DNA of 64,000 nucleotides, from NCBI GenBank assembly GCA_927797885.1, contig OV696605.1, forward strand, positions 1 through 64,000. Reading direction: 5' to 3'. The stretch's first letter is position 1, and each line of letters starts with the position of its first letter. Below the pieces are notes generated by a model, which saw nothing but the letters and a program-made list of their open reading frames with translations, ran no database searches and was not told where the DNA came from. The stretch is from Gloeomargaritales cyanobacterium VI4D9. GTDB lineage: Bacteria; Cyanobacteriota; Cyanobacteriia; Gloeomargaritales; Gloeomargaritaceae. Positions 9,950-17,203 of this stretch are shown one piece after another. The position numbers and the translations under genes were made by a program.

Positions 9950-9981
9950 TTGACATTGTACTTGGGTATAAGGTCTATCCT
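9950..9981 (+). promoter_or_regulatory. Candidate MerR-type promoter of the mercury cassette
   Basis: A -35 box TTGACA (9950-9955) and a -10 box TATCCT (9976-9981) are separated by 20 bases. Overlong 19-20 bp spacers are the hallmark of promoters activated by MerR proteins, which untwist the spacer. The spacer holds an imperfect dyad (ACTT...AAGGT). It lies 38 bases before the merR-like start. Confidence 0.6.
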
Positions 9982-10019
9982 TAGAGCATCCAGTTAATTG
10001 CATTGGTGGAGCATTTAGG

Positions 10020-10619
10020 ATGCTGCAAGTTGGCGAAGTCTCTCACAAGCTAGGACTCAATCCGCAAACTCTATATTTCTATGAGCGCATTGGATTAATT
10101 CCAAAGCCGAAGAGAACGGAATCAGGCTACCGCTTGTACGAGGAGCAAGACTTAGAGCGGCTAGCCTTTATTACTCGTGCTAAAGCATTAGGCTTGACCC
10201 TTGATGAGATCAAAGAGATTTTGTTACTTCAGAAGGGCGAAGTGCCGATTTGCCATGAGATTCATTCCAAGCTGGTGAGTAAAGTCAGCCAAATTGAAGC
10301 GGCGATCGCCCAGTTACAGGAATTGAAAAGTGAATTATTACCGCTAATTCAGCATTGTGAAAAAAACTTTTCTGAAACAGGAGAATCCGCAAACTGTATT
10401 GTTTTTCAGGACAAACCTCTATCATTTTGGGCGAGTGTATCAGGAACAGTCATAGTTGCTCTATGTTGTTTTACACCTGTCCTCGCTGTAACCCTAAGCG
10501 CAATTGGTTTAGGGGCTGTTGTCGGCTACCTAGATTATGTTTTGCTACCTGCTTTAGTTGTGATGTGTGTTGTCACATTTCTTTCCTATCGTCGATATCG
10601 TCGTTGTGACAAATGCTAA
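10020..10619 (+). CDS. MerR-type regulator fused to a MerF-like membrane domain
   Basis: 199 aa. Residues 1-70 are a MerR winged helix (GEVSHKLGLNPQTLYFYERI). Residues 75-126 are the dimer helix, with cysteines at 78, 113 and 126 placed much as the three Hg(II)-binding cysteines of MerR (82, 117, 126). Residues 135-199 are two membrane spans with a Cys-Cys pair in CCFTPVLAV, then GYLDYVLLPAL and a C-terminal CDKC, which is the MerF mercury-transporter pattern. I infer a membrane-tethered Hg sensor and transporter in one chain. The MerR and MerF domains read in one frame without a stop. It is first in the cassette, with merTP-like and CopZ-like genes behind it. Confidence 0.85.
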   Translation: MLQVGEVSHKLGLNPQTLYFYERIGLIPKPKRTESGYRLYEEQDLERLAFITRAKALGLTLDEIKEILLLQKGEVPICHEIHSKLVSKVSQIEAAIAQLQELKSELLPLIQHCEKNFSETGESANCIVFQDKPLSFWASVSGTVIVALCCFTPVLAVTLSAIGLGAVVGYLDYVLLPALVVMCVVTFLSYRRYRRCDKC

Positions 10620-10650
10620 TCATCACAGACATTGGTTTGAGGAAATTGAA

Positions 10651-11241
10651 ATGAAACGTCAATGGGAACTGATTGGAGCTTTTTTAGCGTCAATAACTGC
10701 TTCAGTTTGCTGTGTGATCCCCTCGCTTTTAGCAGGGTTGGGCATTGGTGGAGCATGGATTGCCTATTTGACAGCTTTTGCCCCTTATAGACTTATTTTT
10801 ATCAGTATTACTCTAGTATTTCTAGGGTTTTCATTTTACCGAGTTTATCGCCAGCCTCAAGATTGTTCTTCTGGAAGTTTATGTGCTAACCCTCAAAAAA
10901 ATCGAACAATGAAAAAGATTTTAATCGTCTCAACAGCTTTCATTCTGGGTTTACTTGCCTTTCCCTATGCAATCCCCTACGTTTTGGGGACAGCAGCTAT
11001 TAGTCAACGTCATGTACAGATGCAGCGGGTTGTATTGCAAGTGAGTAATATGACCTGTGCGTCTTGTTCTGTGAGCGTTAGAAATAGCTTGTTGCGAGTC
11101 CGAGGGGTTCAAGATGCGATTGTCACCTTCAACCCGCCAGAGGCTGTTATTGTCTATGCCCCTGCTCAGGCTTCTATCCAAGATTTGATCCAAGCGACGA
11201 CCAAGGCTGGCTATCCATCACGTATTAAAAGCACTAAATAA
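10651..11241 (+). CDS. Mercury transporter, MerT-MerP fusion
   Basis: 196 aa. The N-terminal half is MerT-like, with a first span carrying the vicinal pair SVCCVIPSLLAGLG, a second span, and a loop with two cysteines (DCSSGSLC). A third span follows, then an HMA metal-binding domain with MTCASC, equivalent to periplasmic MerP. It should capture Hg(II) outside and pass it across the inner membrane. The start ATG at 10651 follows a GAGGAAA site, 31 bases after the regulator. No mercuric reductase (MerA) is in the cassette or window. Confidence 0.88.
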   Translation: MKRQWELIGAFLASITASVCCVIPSLLAGLGIGGAWIAYLTAFAPYRLIFISITLVFLGFSFYRVYRQPQDCSSGSLCANPQKNRTMKKILIVSTAFILGLLAFPYAIPYVLGTAAISQRHVQMQRVVLQVSNMTCASCSVSVRNSLLRVRGVQDAIVTFNPPEAVIVYAPAQASIQDLIQATTKAGYPSRIKSTK

Positions 11242-11254
11242 AAGGAGTATAGTC

Positions 11255-11740
11255 ATGGGTGAATGCTCTAATCTATCATCATCAACTAAGAGGAATGAAG
11301 CTTGTTGGCAGCGTCTCTGTCCGCAGGACGGTACACAAGGAAAACCTGTCCAACTCATCACTCTAAAAAGCCTGCTAGTACCAGTTGCACTAGAGCAATT
11401 AAATCCAGCGAGTGCTTACGGGTTTTGTCCAAGTCCCAATTGCCTTGTTGTTTACTTTTCTGAGCAGGGACAAACTTTCGCATCTGCCGATCTGAAAGTA
11501 CCTGTTTTTCAGAAAAATGTCGATGAGAATGTTTTTGTTTGCTACTGTTTTGGTTGGAGTCGCCAACGCATTCGTGAAGAGCTGAACCAGTCGGGGAAGA
11601 GCAATGTTGTCGATAGGATTATGACTCACGTTAAAGCAAAACGTTGTGGCTGTGAAGTCAATAATCCTCAAGGCTCTTGCTGTTTAGAGAATGTCAGATC
11701 GGTGGTCAAACAAACAGTTGAAGCATTGGCTAGAGGATAG
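11255..11740 (+). CDS. CopZ-like [2Fe-2S]/zinc-binding metal chaperone
   Basis: 161 aa. It has cysteines spread through both halves: an N-terminal CSNL...ACWQRLC region and a middle SPNCLVVYFS block. The C-terminal VFVCYCFGWSRQRIREEL...KRCGC...GSCC module matches the BFD-like [2Fe-2S] domain of archaeal-type CopZ proteins. The start has a strong AAAGGAG site 8 bases upstream and lies 13 bases after the merTP-like gene, so it is in the same operon. A role in binding the incoming metal ion is inferred. Confidence 0.82.
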   Translation: MGECSNLSSSTKRNEACWQRLCPQDGTQGKPVQLITLKSLLVPVALEQLNPASAYGFCPSPNCLVVYFSEQGQTFASADLKVPVFQKNVDENVFVCYCFGWSRQRIREELNQSGKSNVVDRIMTHVKAKRCGCEVNNPQGSCCLENVRSVVKQTVEALARG

Positions 11741-11744
11741 TGCA

Positions 11745-11831
11745 GTATAACAACCCCAACGCAGCGGACGGACGAAAGCCGCTAGTGTTGAGTTCGATGC
11801 GATCTGCCGCTGCTGATTGGGAACGTTAGCT
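11745..11831 (+). other. attC recombination site of the mercury cassette
   Basis: 87 bp from GTATAAC to GTTAGCT. The arms AACCCCAACGCAGCGG and CCGCTGCTGATTGGGAAC are complementary apart from the extra bases typical of attC. The sequence differs from the 86-bp family of the neighbours, so this cassette has another origin. Confidence 0.8.
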
Positions 11832-12053
11832 GGCTCCGCACCGGGTCTTTGCGCTCGTTCTTCAGGGTTGCCTGTTTGTCCGAAAGCACCCAGGAAATGG
11901 TCGGTTGAGGCAGTGGTTTGAGGGTTATCTGTGGTAGCGAAAACGCCCAGGAGGTTATCGGTGAGGGCAGTCGCGAGGGGCGATCAGTAGTTCCGAAAAC
12001 ACTCAGGAGGCGATCGGTGAGGCGCGGTTGGGGTGGCGATCAGTGCGTGTTCC
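11832..12053 (+). other. ORF-less cassette body with tandem repeats
   Basis: Three imperfect tandem units of about 55-59 bases start at 11879, 11938 and 11992. Each begins CCGAAA or CGAAAA followed by a CNCCCAGGA-type block and ends in a GATCAG or TATCTG block. A frame starting at 11918 runs through the next attC site and is not accepted as a gene. Confidence 0.5.
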
Positions 12054-12138
12054 AGCTAACACGTCATTGGAGCGGACAAGTGAAAGCCCCTGGTGCTAAG
12101 TTTGAGTCCACGGTTGCCGCTCAATTGTGCCGTTATGT
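12054..12138 (+). other. attC recombination site
   Basis: 85 bp from AGCTAAC to GTTATGT. The inner arms ATTGGAGCGG and CCGCTCAAT are complementary with one extrahelical base. The inner sequence is of a different attC type from the 86-bp family. Confidence 0.75.
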
Positions 12139-12265
12139 TGCCAGCGCAATAGCGAGATGGTCGGCGGGGCGAGCTTCTAGATTTTCGGCTTCGTTGGTAG
12201 TTGGTGGGGCGACCCGTGCGCTGGAATCGGTAAAAGTCTGGGGCGATAGGCGTAGAAGTTACACA
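12139..12265 (+). other. ORF-less integron cassette body
   Basis: 127 bases between attC sites. It starts TGCCAGCGCAA and carries a later GCGCTGGAA arm, so it has the same hairpin design as the other ORF-less cassettes but a different sequence in between. No believable reading frame. Confidence 0.6.
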
Positions 12266-12351
12266 ACATAACAAGTCGCTGCACCTGACCTGATGCTACA
12301 CTTTGATCAGTTTTCCAAGCCCCTGGTGGCGGGTGAGCTTAGCCGTTATGT
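12266..12351 (+). other. attC recombination site
   Basis: 86 bp from ACATAAC to GTTATGT. Same family as 9793-9878, with the right arm GGTGGCGGGTGAGCTTAGCC. Confidence 0.85.
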
Positions 12352-12444
12352 TGCCAGCGCCCAAGTCGTGCTTAGTCAGGGTTATTGGTGAAGGGGCGCT
12401 GGAGTCGGTGGGTAGTGGAGGCGACCCGTACAAAAATTTACACA
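12352..12444 (+). other. ORF-less integron cassette body, copy 2
   Basis: Nearly identical to 9700-9792 (two single-base differences seen), with the same hairpin arms. The cassette has been duplicated within the array. Confidence 0.7.
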
Positions 12445-12530
12445 ACATAACAAGTCGCTGCACCTGACCTGATGCTACACTTTGCGCAGTCCTCCAAGCC
12501 CCTGGCGACAGGTGAGCTTAGCCGTTAGAT
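12445..12530 (+). other. attC recombination site
   Basis: 86 bp from ACATAAC to GTTAGAT. 86-bp family, with the right arm GGCGACAGGTGAGCTTAGCC. Confidence 0.85.
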
Positions 12531-12585
12531 TGCAAAACAGACTGAGTGGTAGAATAATTGTGTACCTCTACAATGTGAACTAGAC

Positions 12586-12813
12586 ATGACCAGTCTCTTG
12601 CAAAAAGCATTTACAGAAATCCAGAAACTACCAGACTCACTTCAAGATGAACTTGCTCAGCAATTGCTGAAAGATGTTGAAAGTGAATTAAAATGGCAGG
12701 AAAGCCTTTCAGACGAGGATATTGAACTGGGAAATTTAATAACAATGGCACAAGAAGCCTTAATGGAAGAGCGGGAGGGAAGAACGGAAGATAAAGGCTT
12801 TGGAGAAGAATGA
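12586..12813 (+). CDS. Antitoxin of a RelE/ParE-type pair (putative)
   Basis: 75 residues, acidic, with an N-terminal helix of LLQKAFTEIQKLPDSLQDEL type and a disordered acidic C-terminus, as seen in many cassette-borne and cyanobacterial antitoxins. No DNA-binding fold is obvious. It is called antitoxin by its position: its ATGA overlaps the start of the toxin gene by four bases, and both lie alone in one attC-flanked cassette. Confidence 0.75.
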   Translation: MTSLLQKAFTEIQKLPDSLQDELAQQLLKDVESELKWQESLSDEDIELGNLITMAQEALMEEREGRTEDKGFGEE

Positions 12814-13085
12814 GGTCATCCAGAACCAAGAAATTTCATGACCTTTTTCTAAGTTTGCCCCAAAGAGTACAAGAGACAGCAAAGAAAAACTACAAAATTT
12901 GGAAAGAGAATCCATTTTATCCAAGTTTAGAATTCAAAGAGGTGAAACCAAGAGAAAGAATATGGTCAGTCAGAGTTGGTATCGGATGGCGAGCTTTAGG
13001 AATCATGAAGCCAGATGAAGAAAAAATAGTGTGGTTCTGGGTTGGATCACACTCCGAGTATGACAAGATTCTAAGCAAAAATTAA
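12810..13085 (+). CDS. RelE/HigB-type toxin (putative)
   Basis: 91 residues. The central ERIWSVRVGIGWRALGI strand pattern and the C-terminal IVWFWVGSHSEYDKIL are typical of cytotoxic RelE/HigB-superfamily mRNA interferases. Basic N-terminus, length as expected. It is translationally coupled to the antitoxin at 12586. Toxin-antitoxin cassettes are common stabilisers of large integron arrays. Confidence 0.82.
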   Translation: MRSSRTKKFHDLFLSLPQRVQETAKKNYKIWKENPFYPSLEFKEVKPRERIWSVRVGIGWRALGIMKPDEEKIVWFWVGSHSEYDKILSKN

Positions 13086-13090
13086 GAGCA

Positions 13091-13176
13091 ATCTAACAAC
13101 TCACTGCACCCGTCCTGATGCTAAACTTTAAGCACTACCCAAAACTACTAGTGGCGGGTGAGTTCAACCGTTATGT
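13091..13176 (+). other. attC recombination site of the toxin-antitoxin cassette
   Basis: 86 bp from ATCTAAC, which matches RYYYAAC exactly, to GTTATGT. 86-bp family. It starts six bases after the toxin stop codon. Confidence 0.85.
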
Positions 13177-13314
13177 TGCCAGCGCAACAAGGTTATCTGT
13201 GGGGTTCAGTCGAGAAGTTTTTAGCTATGTTGGGAGATGGTTGGCGTATCGGCGCTGGCAGTTGCACTTAGTGAGAAACTTATTAGCGATCGCCCCACAA
13301 AGAGAGATAACAAA
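13177..13314 (+). other. ORF-less integron cassette body
   Basis: 138 bases. It has the 8-base arms GCCAGCGC and GCGCTGGC, as in the other ORF-less cassettes, and one GCGATCGC octamer (HIP1) at 13286. No credible reading frame. Confidence 0.6.
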
Positions 13315-13390
13315 TCATTGGAGCGGACTGAAAAGTGATATTTTGGTGATAGGCAAGAGTTATCTCAGCCGCTCAATTCAGCCGTTATGT
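13315..13390 (+). other. attC recombination site
   Basis: 76 bp from AGATAAC to GTTATGT. The inner arms ATTGGAGCGG and CCGCTCAATT resemble those of the site at 12054. The left core deviates from RYYYAAC at its second and third positions. Confidence 0.7.
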
Positions 13391-13483
13391 TGCCAGCGCC
13401 AGGGATATGCCTAGTCAAAGTTGTTGGTGAAGGGGCGCTGGAGTCGGTGGGTAGTGGAGGCGATCGGTACAAAAATTCACACA
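13391..13483 (+). other. ORF-less integron cassette body, copy 3
   Basis: Third copy of the cassette at 9700 and 12352, more diverged in its first 25 bases but with the same GGGGCGCTGGAGTCGGTGGG stretch and downstream part. Confidence 0.65.
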
Positions 13484-13569
13484 ACATAACAAATCACTGC
13501 ACCCGACCTGATGCTATACTTTAGTCATTACCCAAAACCTCTGGTGGCGGGTGAGTTCAACCGTTATCT
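13484..13569 (+). other. attC recombination site
   Basis: 86 bp from ACATAAC to GTTATCT. 86-bp family, with the left arm AATCACTGCACCCGACC and the right arm GGTGGCGGGTGAGTTCAACC. It marks the left border of the Argonaute cassette. Confidence 0.85.
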
Positions 13570-13630
13570 CTACAAGAATGGGTATCAATCTTCACCGCTG
13601 CTATAGTTGTTAACAATTTCGTACCTCACC

Positions 13631-14341
13631 ATGAATCCCTTGACAAAACTTGAACAAACCTCGGTAGTACTTAATCGCTACTTAGTAAGACCTCTAGAGG
13701 AAAGAGATTTGACAATTCATGAGTATCAATGTCATTTTGATCAACTCCCACAGCAAGGCGATGAACAAAGAGCAATTTCTAGTATTTGTTACAAACTAGG
13801 AGTCACTGCGGTTAGATTAGGCAGTCGAATTATCACTAGAGAAGAAGTTAGTCCTACAAAGATGAGGAGCGATGATTGGAAGTTATCTAAGATAGCTACC
13901 CGAAAATTAGACTGTAGTAATACTTACGAAAGAAAAGCTTTGGAAAGCCTTGAGCGTAGGGTTTTAGAGCAAAGACTAAAAAATTCCTTTAATAAAACTG
14001 AGATTGAAAGAGACTCAGAAGGTGGACTGATTTGGTGGATTACAGGTCATGAGGGTGCAGAGAAATGTGGAGATGGTTGGGAAGTACACAGAGGGAGAAG
14101 AATAGATGTCGTTATTGACTCAGATGGCAACCTCTACCTAGAAATCGACATACATCATCGATTCTATACACCTTGGACACTCCATCAATGGCTAGAAGAG
14201 TATCCTGATATACCTATCAGTTATGTTAGGAACACATATAAAGATAAAAACAATAATTACATTAGGGCACCTCTATTTATTCAAAATATGAGAACGAAAC
14301 ACAAAAACAGCATAGCATTGCTCAGTACTTTTTTGTACTAA
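13631..14341 (+). CDS. Argonaute N-terminal fragment (N, L1 and part of PAZ)
   Basis: The first 211 codons are native Argonaute sequence, starting MNPLTKLEQTSVVLNRYLVR; the last 25 or so residues are read out of the IS left end and stop at 14339-14341. It lacks MID and PIWI, so it cannot bind the 5' end of a guide or cleave. A TTG at 13607 is in frame upstream, but the ATG is preferred. Confidence 0.8.
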   Translation: MNPLTKLEQTSVVLNRYLVRPLEERDLTIHEYQCHFDQLPQQGDEQRAISSICYKLGVTAVRLGSRIITREEVSPTKMRSDDWKLSKIATRKLDCSNTYERKALESLERRVLEQRLKNSFNKTEIERDSEGGLIWWITGHEGAEKCGDGWEVHRGRRIDVVIDSDGNLYLEIDIHHRFYTPWTLHQWLEEYPDIPISYVRNTYKDKNNNYIRAPLFIQNMRTKHKNSIALLSTFLY

Positions 14342-15507
14342 GATGACTGGGTTTTATAGATTGCTGTAGATATGATTGAAAAGAGACTTAGTAGGGGGTC
14401 AAAACTCACAGATTATCGGCCAGGGACTGCCGCTCCCAAAACGCATAACGGCGGAAATTATAAGCCAAATTTTTCAACCCAATTGCCGCTTCTACTCTGG
14501 TTTTACCAATCAGACGCATGAATTTACCCCCAAGACACATCACCCACTGACCAAATACGTGTTCCACCTTGGCTCTCACTTGAGATTTGATGCGATTCTT
14601 TTCATTTTGCTCTGCGGTTAGGGGCTGATTTCGGTAGCCTTTTTCATGGATGTGACTGGTAAATCCAATCCTGGCTAACGTCCATTCTAAATCCGTGCTG
14701 TGATAGGCACTATCTCCCCAGATTTCCGACCCATCAATATCCACCAGTTGACTGAATACTTGTGAGTCATGCACGGAGGCATCCGTGACCACATAATGAC
14801 GCACAAAACCATATTTTACATCCACACTGATATGATTTTTATAGCCAAAATAGCTGACACCATTTTTCTTTACCCAACGGGCATCTCTATCCTTTTGCCG
14901 TAAAACCTGGGGTTTTTCCTCCCATTGCTTAGGAATTTTCCCTTCCTTTACTTCTTGATTTTCTTGCCGAGTATTTCGTTGGACTGGCACGGGAATGAGA
15001 GTGGCATCCACAATCTGACCAACTTCGACAATATATCCTTTTTCTCTCAGGTAATTATCAAAGTGAGCAAATACTTCTTTGACTAGATCGTGCTTGGCGA
15101 GATTATCCCGAAATAGCCAGACCGTTTTGGCATCAGGGATAGCGTCTTCGATACCCAATCCTAGGAATTCCATGAACGAGATACGGTCATTCACTTGAAA
15201 CTCGAGTTCATCGTCACTAAGGGCATACATTTGTTGGAGAATCAACAATTTAAACATCACAATGACGTCGGTGGGTTTTCGACCCGCATTACTCTTTCTT
15301 TCCTTGTCATATATGGTTTCTAATATGGGTCGGAAATCTTCCCAGTTAATATTTTCATTGAGCCACTTCAGCATGGGCTTTTTCTGATTGAGTTTTTCCC
15401 GCCGCTCTTGCTCATCCCAAAATCCTTTTTGACCCATTTTCCCTCTCCACGTCGTTAATACTAATTATCTCACAAATCCCTCCCAAAATCAATTAATAGA
15501 GGTGCCC
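14265..15507 (-). mobile_element. IS5-family insertion sequence inside the Argonaute gene
   Basis: 1,243 bp with perfect 13-base terminal inverted repeats, GGGCACCTCTATT and AATAGAGGTGCCC, and a 4-base target duplication ATTA at 14261-14264 and 15508-15511. It carries one intact transposase on the minus strand. The ends are confirmed by the exact rejoining of the Argonaute frame and by the identical IS end at 1-33. Confidence 0.95.
14406..15437 (-). CDS. IS5-family transposase
   Basis: 343-aa DDE transposase. It has an N-terminal DUF772-like region (GRKPTDVIVMFKLLILQQMY), then catalytic-core motifs QIVDATLIPVPV, IWGDSAYHS and the glutamate in KSQVRAKVEHVFGQW. The start ATG has a GAGAGGGA site a few bases upstream. 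No frameshift, so the element may be active. Confidence 0.93.
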   Translation of the reverse strand: MGQKGFWDEQERREKLNQKKPMLKWLNENINWEDFRPILETIYDKERKSNAGRKPTDVIVMFKLLILQQMYALSDDELEFQVNDRISFMEFLGLGIEDAIPDAKTVWLFRDNLAKHDLVKEVFAHFDNYLREKGYIVEVGQIVDATLIPVPVQRNTRQENQEVKEGKIPKQWEEKPQVLRQKDRDARWVKKNGVSYFGYKNHISVDVKYGFVRHYVVTDASVHDSQVFSQLVDIDGSEIWGDSAYHSTDLEWTLARIGFTSHIHEKGYRNQPLTAEQNEKNRIKSQVRAKVEHVFGQWVMCLGGKFMRLIGKTRVEAAIGLKNLAYNFRRYAFWERQSLADNL

Positions 15508-17079
15508 ATTAGTTGGCAGTATGAAGGAGTATCTGACCAATTGCCAGAACAAGTCATGATAGAAGGGTTGGGTGTCAGTCTAGCAGATTACCATCGTAAC
15601 AATGGAGCTACTGACGCAGAAATAAATAATTCTCGTGTTGTGCTTGTTAAAAGAGCCAATGACTGGAAAGCAAAGCCTGTAGCACATCTATCTCAAAGAC
15701 TATCACCAAGCTTAACAATGGAGATGCTGGCAAACATTGCTGAAAGTGGAAAAGAAAGTAATGAAATCAAAGAAGTTTTTGGGTTCATTAGAAAAAGTTT
15801 AGATGTTCGCATAAAGGAATCCAAAGAGACCGCACAGACAATCCTTAAGGAGATTTATAGAATTTCCCGCAAAGCTGAAGCTACAAGGGTAGATGGATAT
15901 ATTTTGCCAACAGTCAAACTACTGGCATTTAACGATCAGCAAGTAGATAAGGTTGCTAAAGTCCGATACAAGGGATGTGCCAGAGTAGGTGAAACAAAGT
16001 TTGGCTGTCTTAATCTTTACAATGAAAAGTACCAATATCCTGAAGAAGTGCGTAAATGTTTGTTGGAAATTGCAAACAATAGCAACACGACGATAGGAAT
16101 AGACTCCTATCGTGCACAACAAGATATTCCTGAGAGTGAACTAGACCAACAAATGTTCTGGCAAAACTGGTCTGATGAAGGCATTAAAACAGTTTTAGTG
16201 GTAATGCCATGGTCACCCAATGAGCGCAAACAAAAAATTCGGGTGCAAGCACTTCAAGCAGGAATAGCTACTCAGTTCATTGTGCCTAAGCCAAGAGCTG
16301 ATCAATATAAAGCCTTAAATGTTGTTTTAGGACTTTTGTGTAAAGCTGGTTGGCAACCCATACGCCTAGAGCCTTTGGATCATCCTGATTGTGCTGATCT
16401 AATTATTGGTTTTGATACAGGAACCAATCGAGAGCTTTATTATGGCACTTCTGCATTTGCAGTCCTTGCGGACGGGCAAAGCTTAGGATGGGAGTTGCCT
16501 GATGTTCAACGAGGAGAAACCTTTTCTGGAAAAGCGATTTGGCAAACGGTATCAAAGCTAGTTCTTAAATTTTATGACAATTGCAAGCGTTACCCCAAAA
16601 AACTACTTCTGATGAGAGATGGATTAGTTCAGGAAGGAGAATTTCAGCAAACTATAGAAGAGCTTGCAAAGAAAAATATAGCTGTTGATGTTGTTGGAGT
16701 CCGCAAAAGCGGTGCTGGAAGAATGGGGAAAGAGGATATTAATGCAAATGGGGAAGTGGTATACCGTGATGCCAAAATTGGTACCGTCATTTTTACTCCA
16801 AAAGAAAAGTCATTTACTTTAGTAACCAGTCAACCAGTTAATCAGAATATTGGCAGTGTAAGACCCCTTCGGGTAGTTCATGAATACGGCAATACATCTC
16901 TGGAAATGATTGCTTTGCAAACTTACCATCTATCTCAGCTGCACCCTGCTAGCGGGTTTCGCTCCTGTCGCTTACCTTGGGTATTGCATCTTGCAGACAG
17001 AAGTAGTAAAGAGTTTCAACGCATAGGGCAGATTAGTATTTTGCAAAATATCAGTCGTGAAAAATTAATTGCTGTCTGA
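15502..17079 (+). CDS. Argonaute C-terminal fragment (L2, MID and PIWI)
   Basis: From 15511 the sequence is native Argonaute, 522 residues to the stop. It holds the MID domain and a complete D-E-D-D PIWI site. An in-frame GTG lies inside the IS inverted repeat at 15502, but no good ribosome binding site precedes it, so translation is doubtful. If expressed it would resemble a PAZ-less Argonaute. Confidence 0.8.
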   Translation: MPISWQYEGVSDQLPEQVMIEGLGVSLADYHRNNGATDAEINNSRVVLVKRANDWKAKPVAHLSQRLSPSLTMEMLANIAESGKESNEIKEVFGFIRKSLDVRIKESKETAQTILKEIYRISRKAEATRVDGYILPTVKLLAFNDQQVDKVAKVRYKGCARVGETKFGCLNLYNEKYQYPEEVRKCLLEIANNSNTTIGIDSYRAQQDIPESELDQQMFWQNWSDEGIKTVLVVMPWSPNERKQKIRVQALQAGIATQFIVPKPRADQYKALNVVLGLLCKAGWQPIRLEPLDHPDCADLIIGFDTGTNRELYYGTSAFAVLADGQSLGWELPDVQRGETFSGKAIWQTVSKLVLKFYDNCKRYPKKLLLMRDGLVQEGEFQQTIEELAKKNIAVDVVGVRKSGAGRMGKEDINANGEVVYRDAKIGTVIFTPKEKSFTLVTSQPVNQNIGSVRPLRVVHEYGNTSLEMIALQTYHLSQLHPASGFRSCRLPWVLHLADRSSKEFQRIGQISILQNISREKLIAV

Positions 17080-17100
17080 CAATTGCAATCAGTTGAGTAG

Positions 17101-17186
17101 AGATAACAAATCACTGCACCCGACCTGATGCTATAATCCAACCATTATCCAAAACTACTGGTGGCGGGTGAGTTCAGCCGTTAGCC
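17101..17186 (+). other. attC recombination site of the Argonaute cassette
   Basis: 86 bp from AGATAAC to GTTAGCC. The inner sequence is of the 86-bp family (AATCACTGCACCCGACC and GGTGGCGGGTGAGTTCAGCC). It starts 21 bases after the Argonaute stop codon, as expected for a cassette's own attC. Confidence 0.85.
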
Positions 17187-17203
17187 CGCTTGGGAGAACA
17201 CAG

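Larger units (their letters stand above)
13631..17079 (+). pseudogene. Long prokaryotic Argonaute gene, interrupted by an IS5 element
   Basis: Removing 14265-15507 and one copy of the ATTA duplication joins the frames exactly and gives 733 codons. The reconstructed protein has an N domain, a PAZ-like region (about 135-215, VVIDSDGNLYLEIDIHHRFY), a MID domain (about 435-495, KTVLVVMPWS...TQFIVPKP...CKAGW) and a PIWI domain. Its tetrad residues are D513 (GFDTG), E547 (RGETF), D581 (MRDG) and D707 (LHLAD), so the nuclease was probably active before insertion. Long Argonautes use small guides to cut invading DNA or RNA. The whole gene sits between two attC sites, as a cassette. The start ATG at 13631 is 61 bases after the attC core. 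Identification is by motifs and domain order. Confidence 0.88.

Noticed and set aside
11918-12271. A 117-codon reading frame in the cassette region
   Set aside because: It runs through tandem repeats, an entire attC site and the next cassette, which marks it as a chance frame.
14342-15501. Argonaute split as a natural two-gene system
   Set aside because: The perfect terminal repeats, 4-bp duplication and exact frame restoration show a transposon insertion, not an ancestral gene split.
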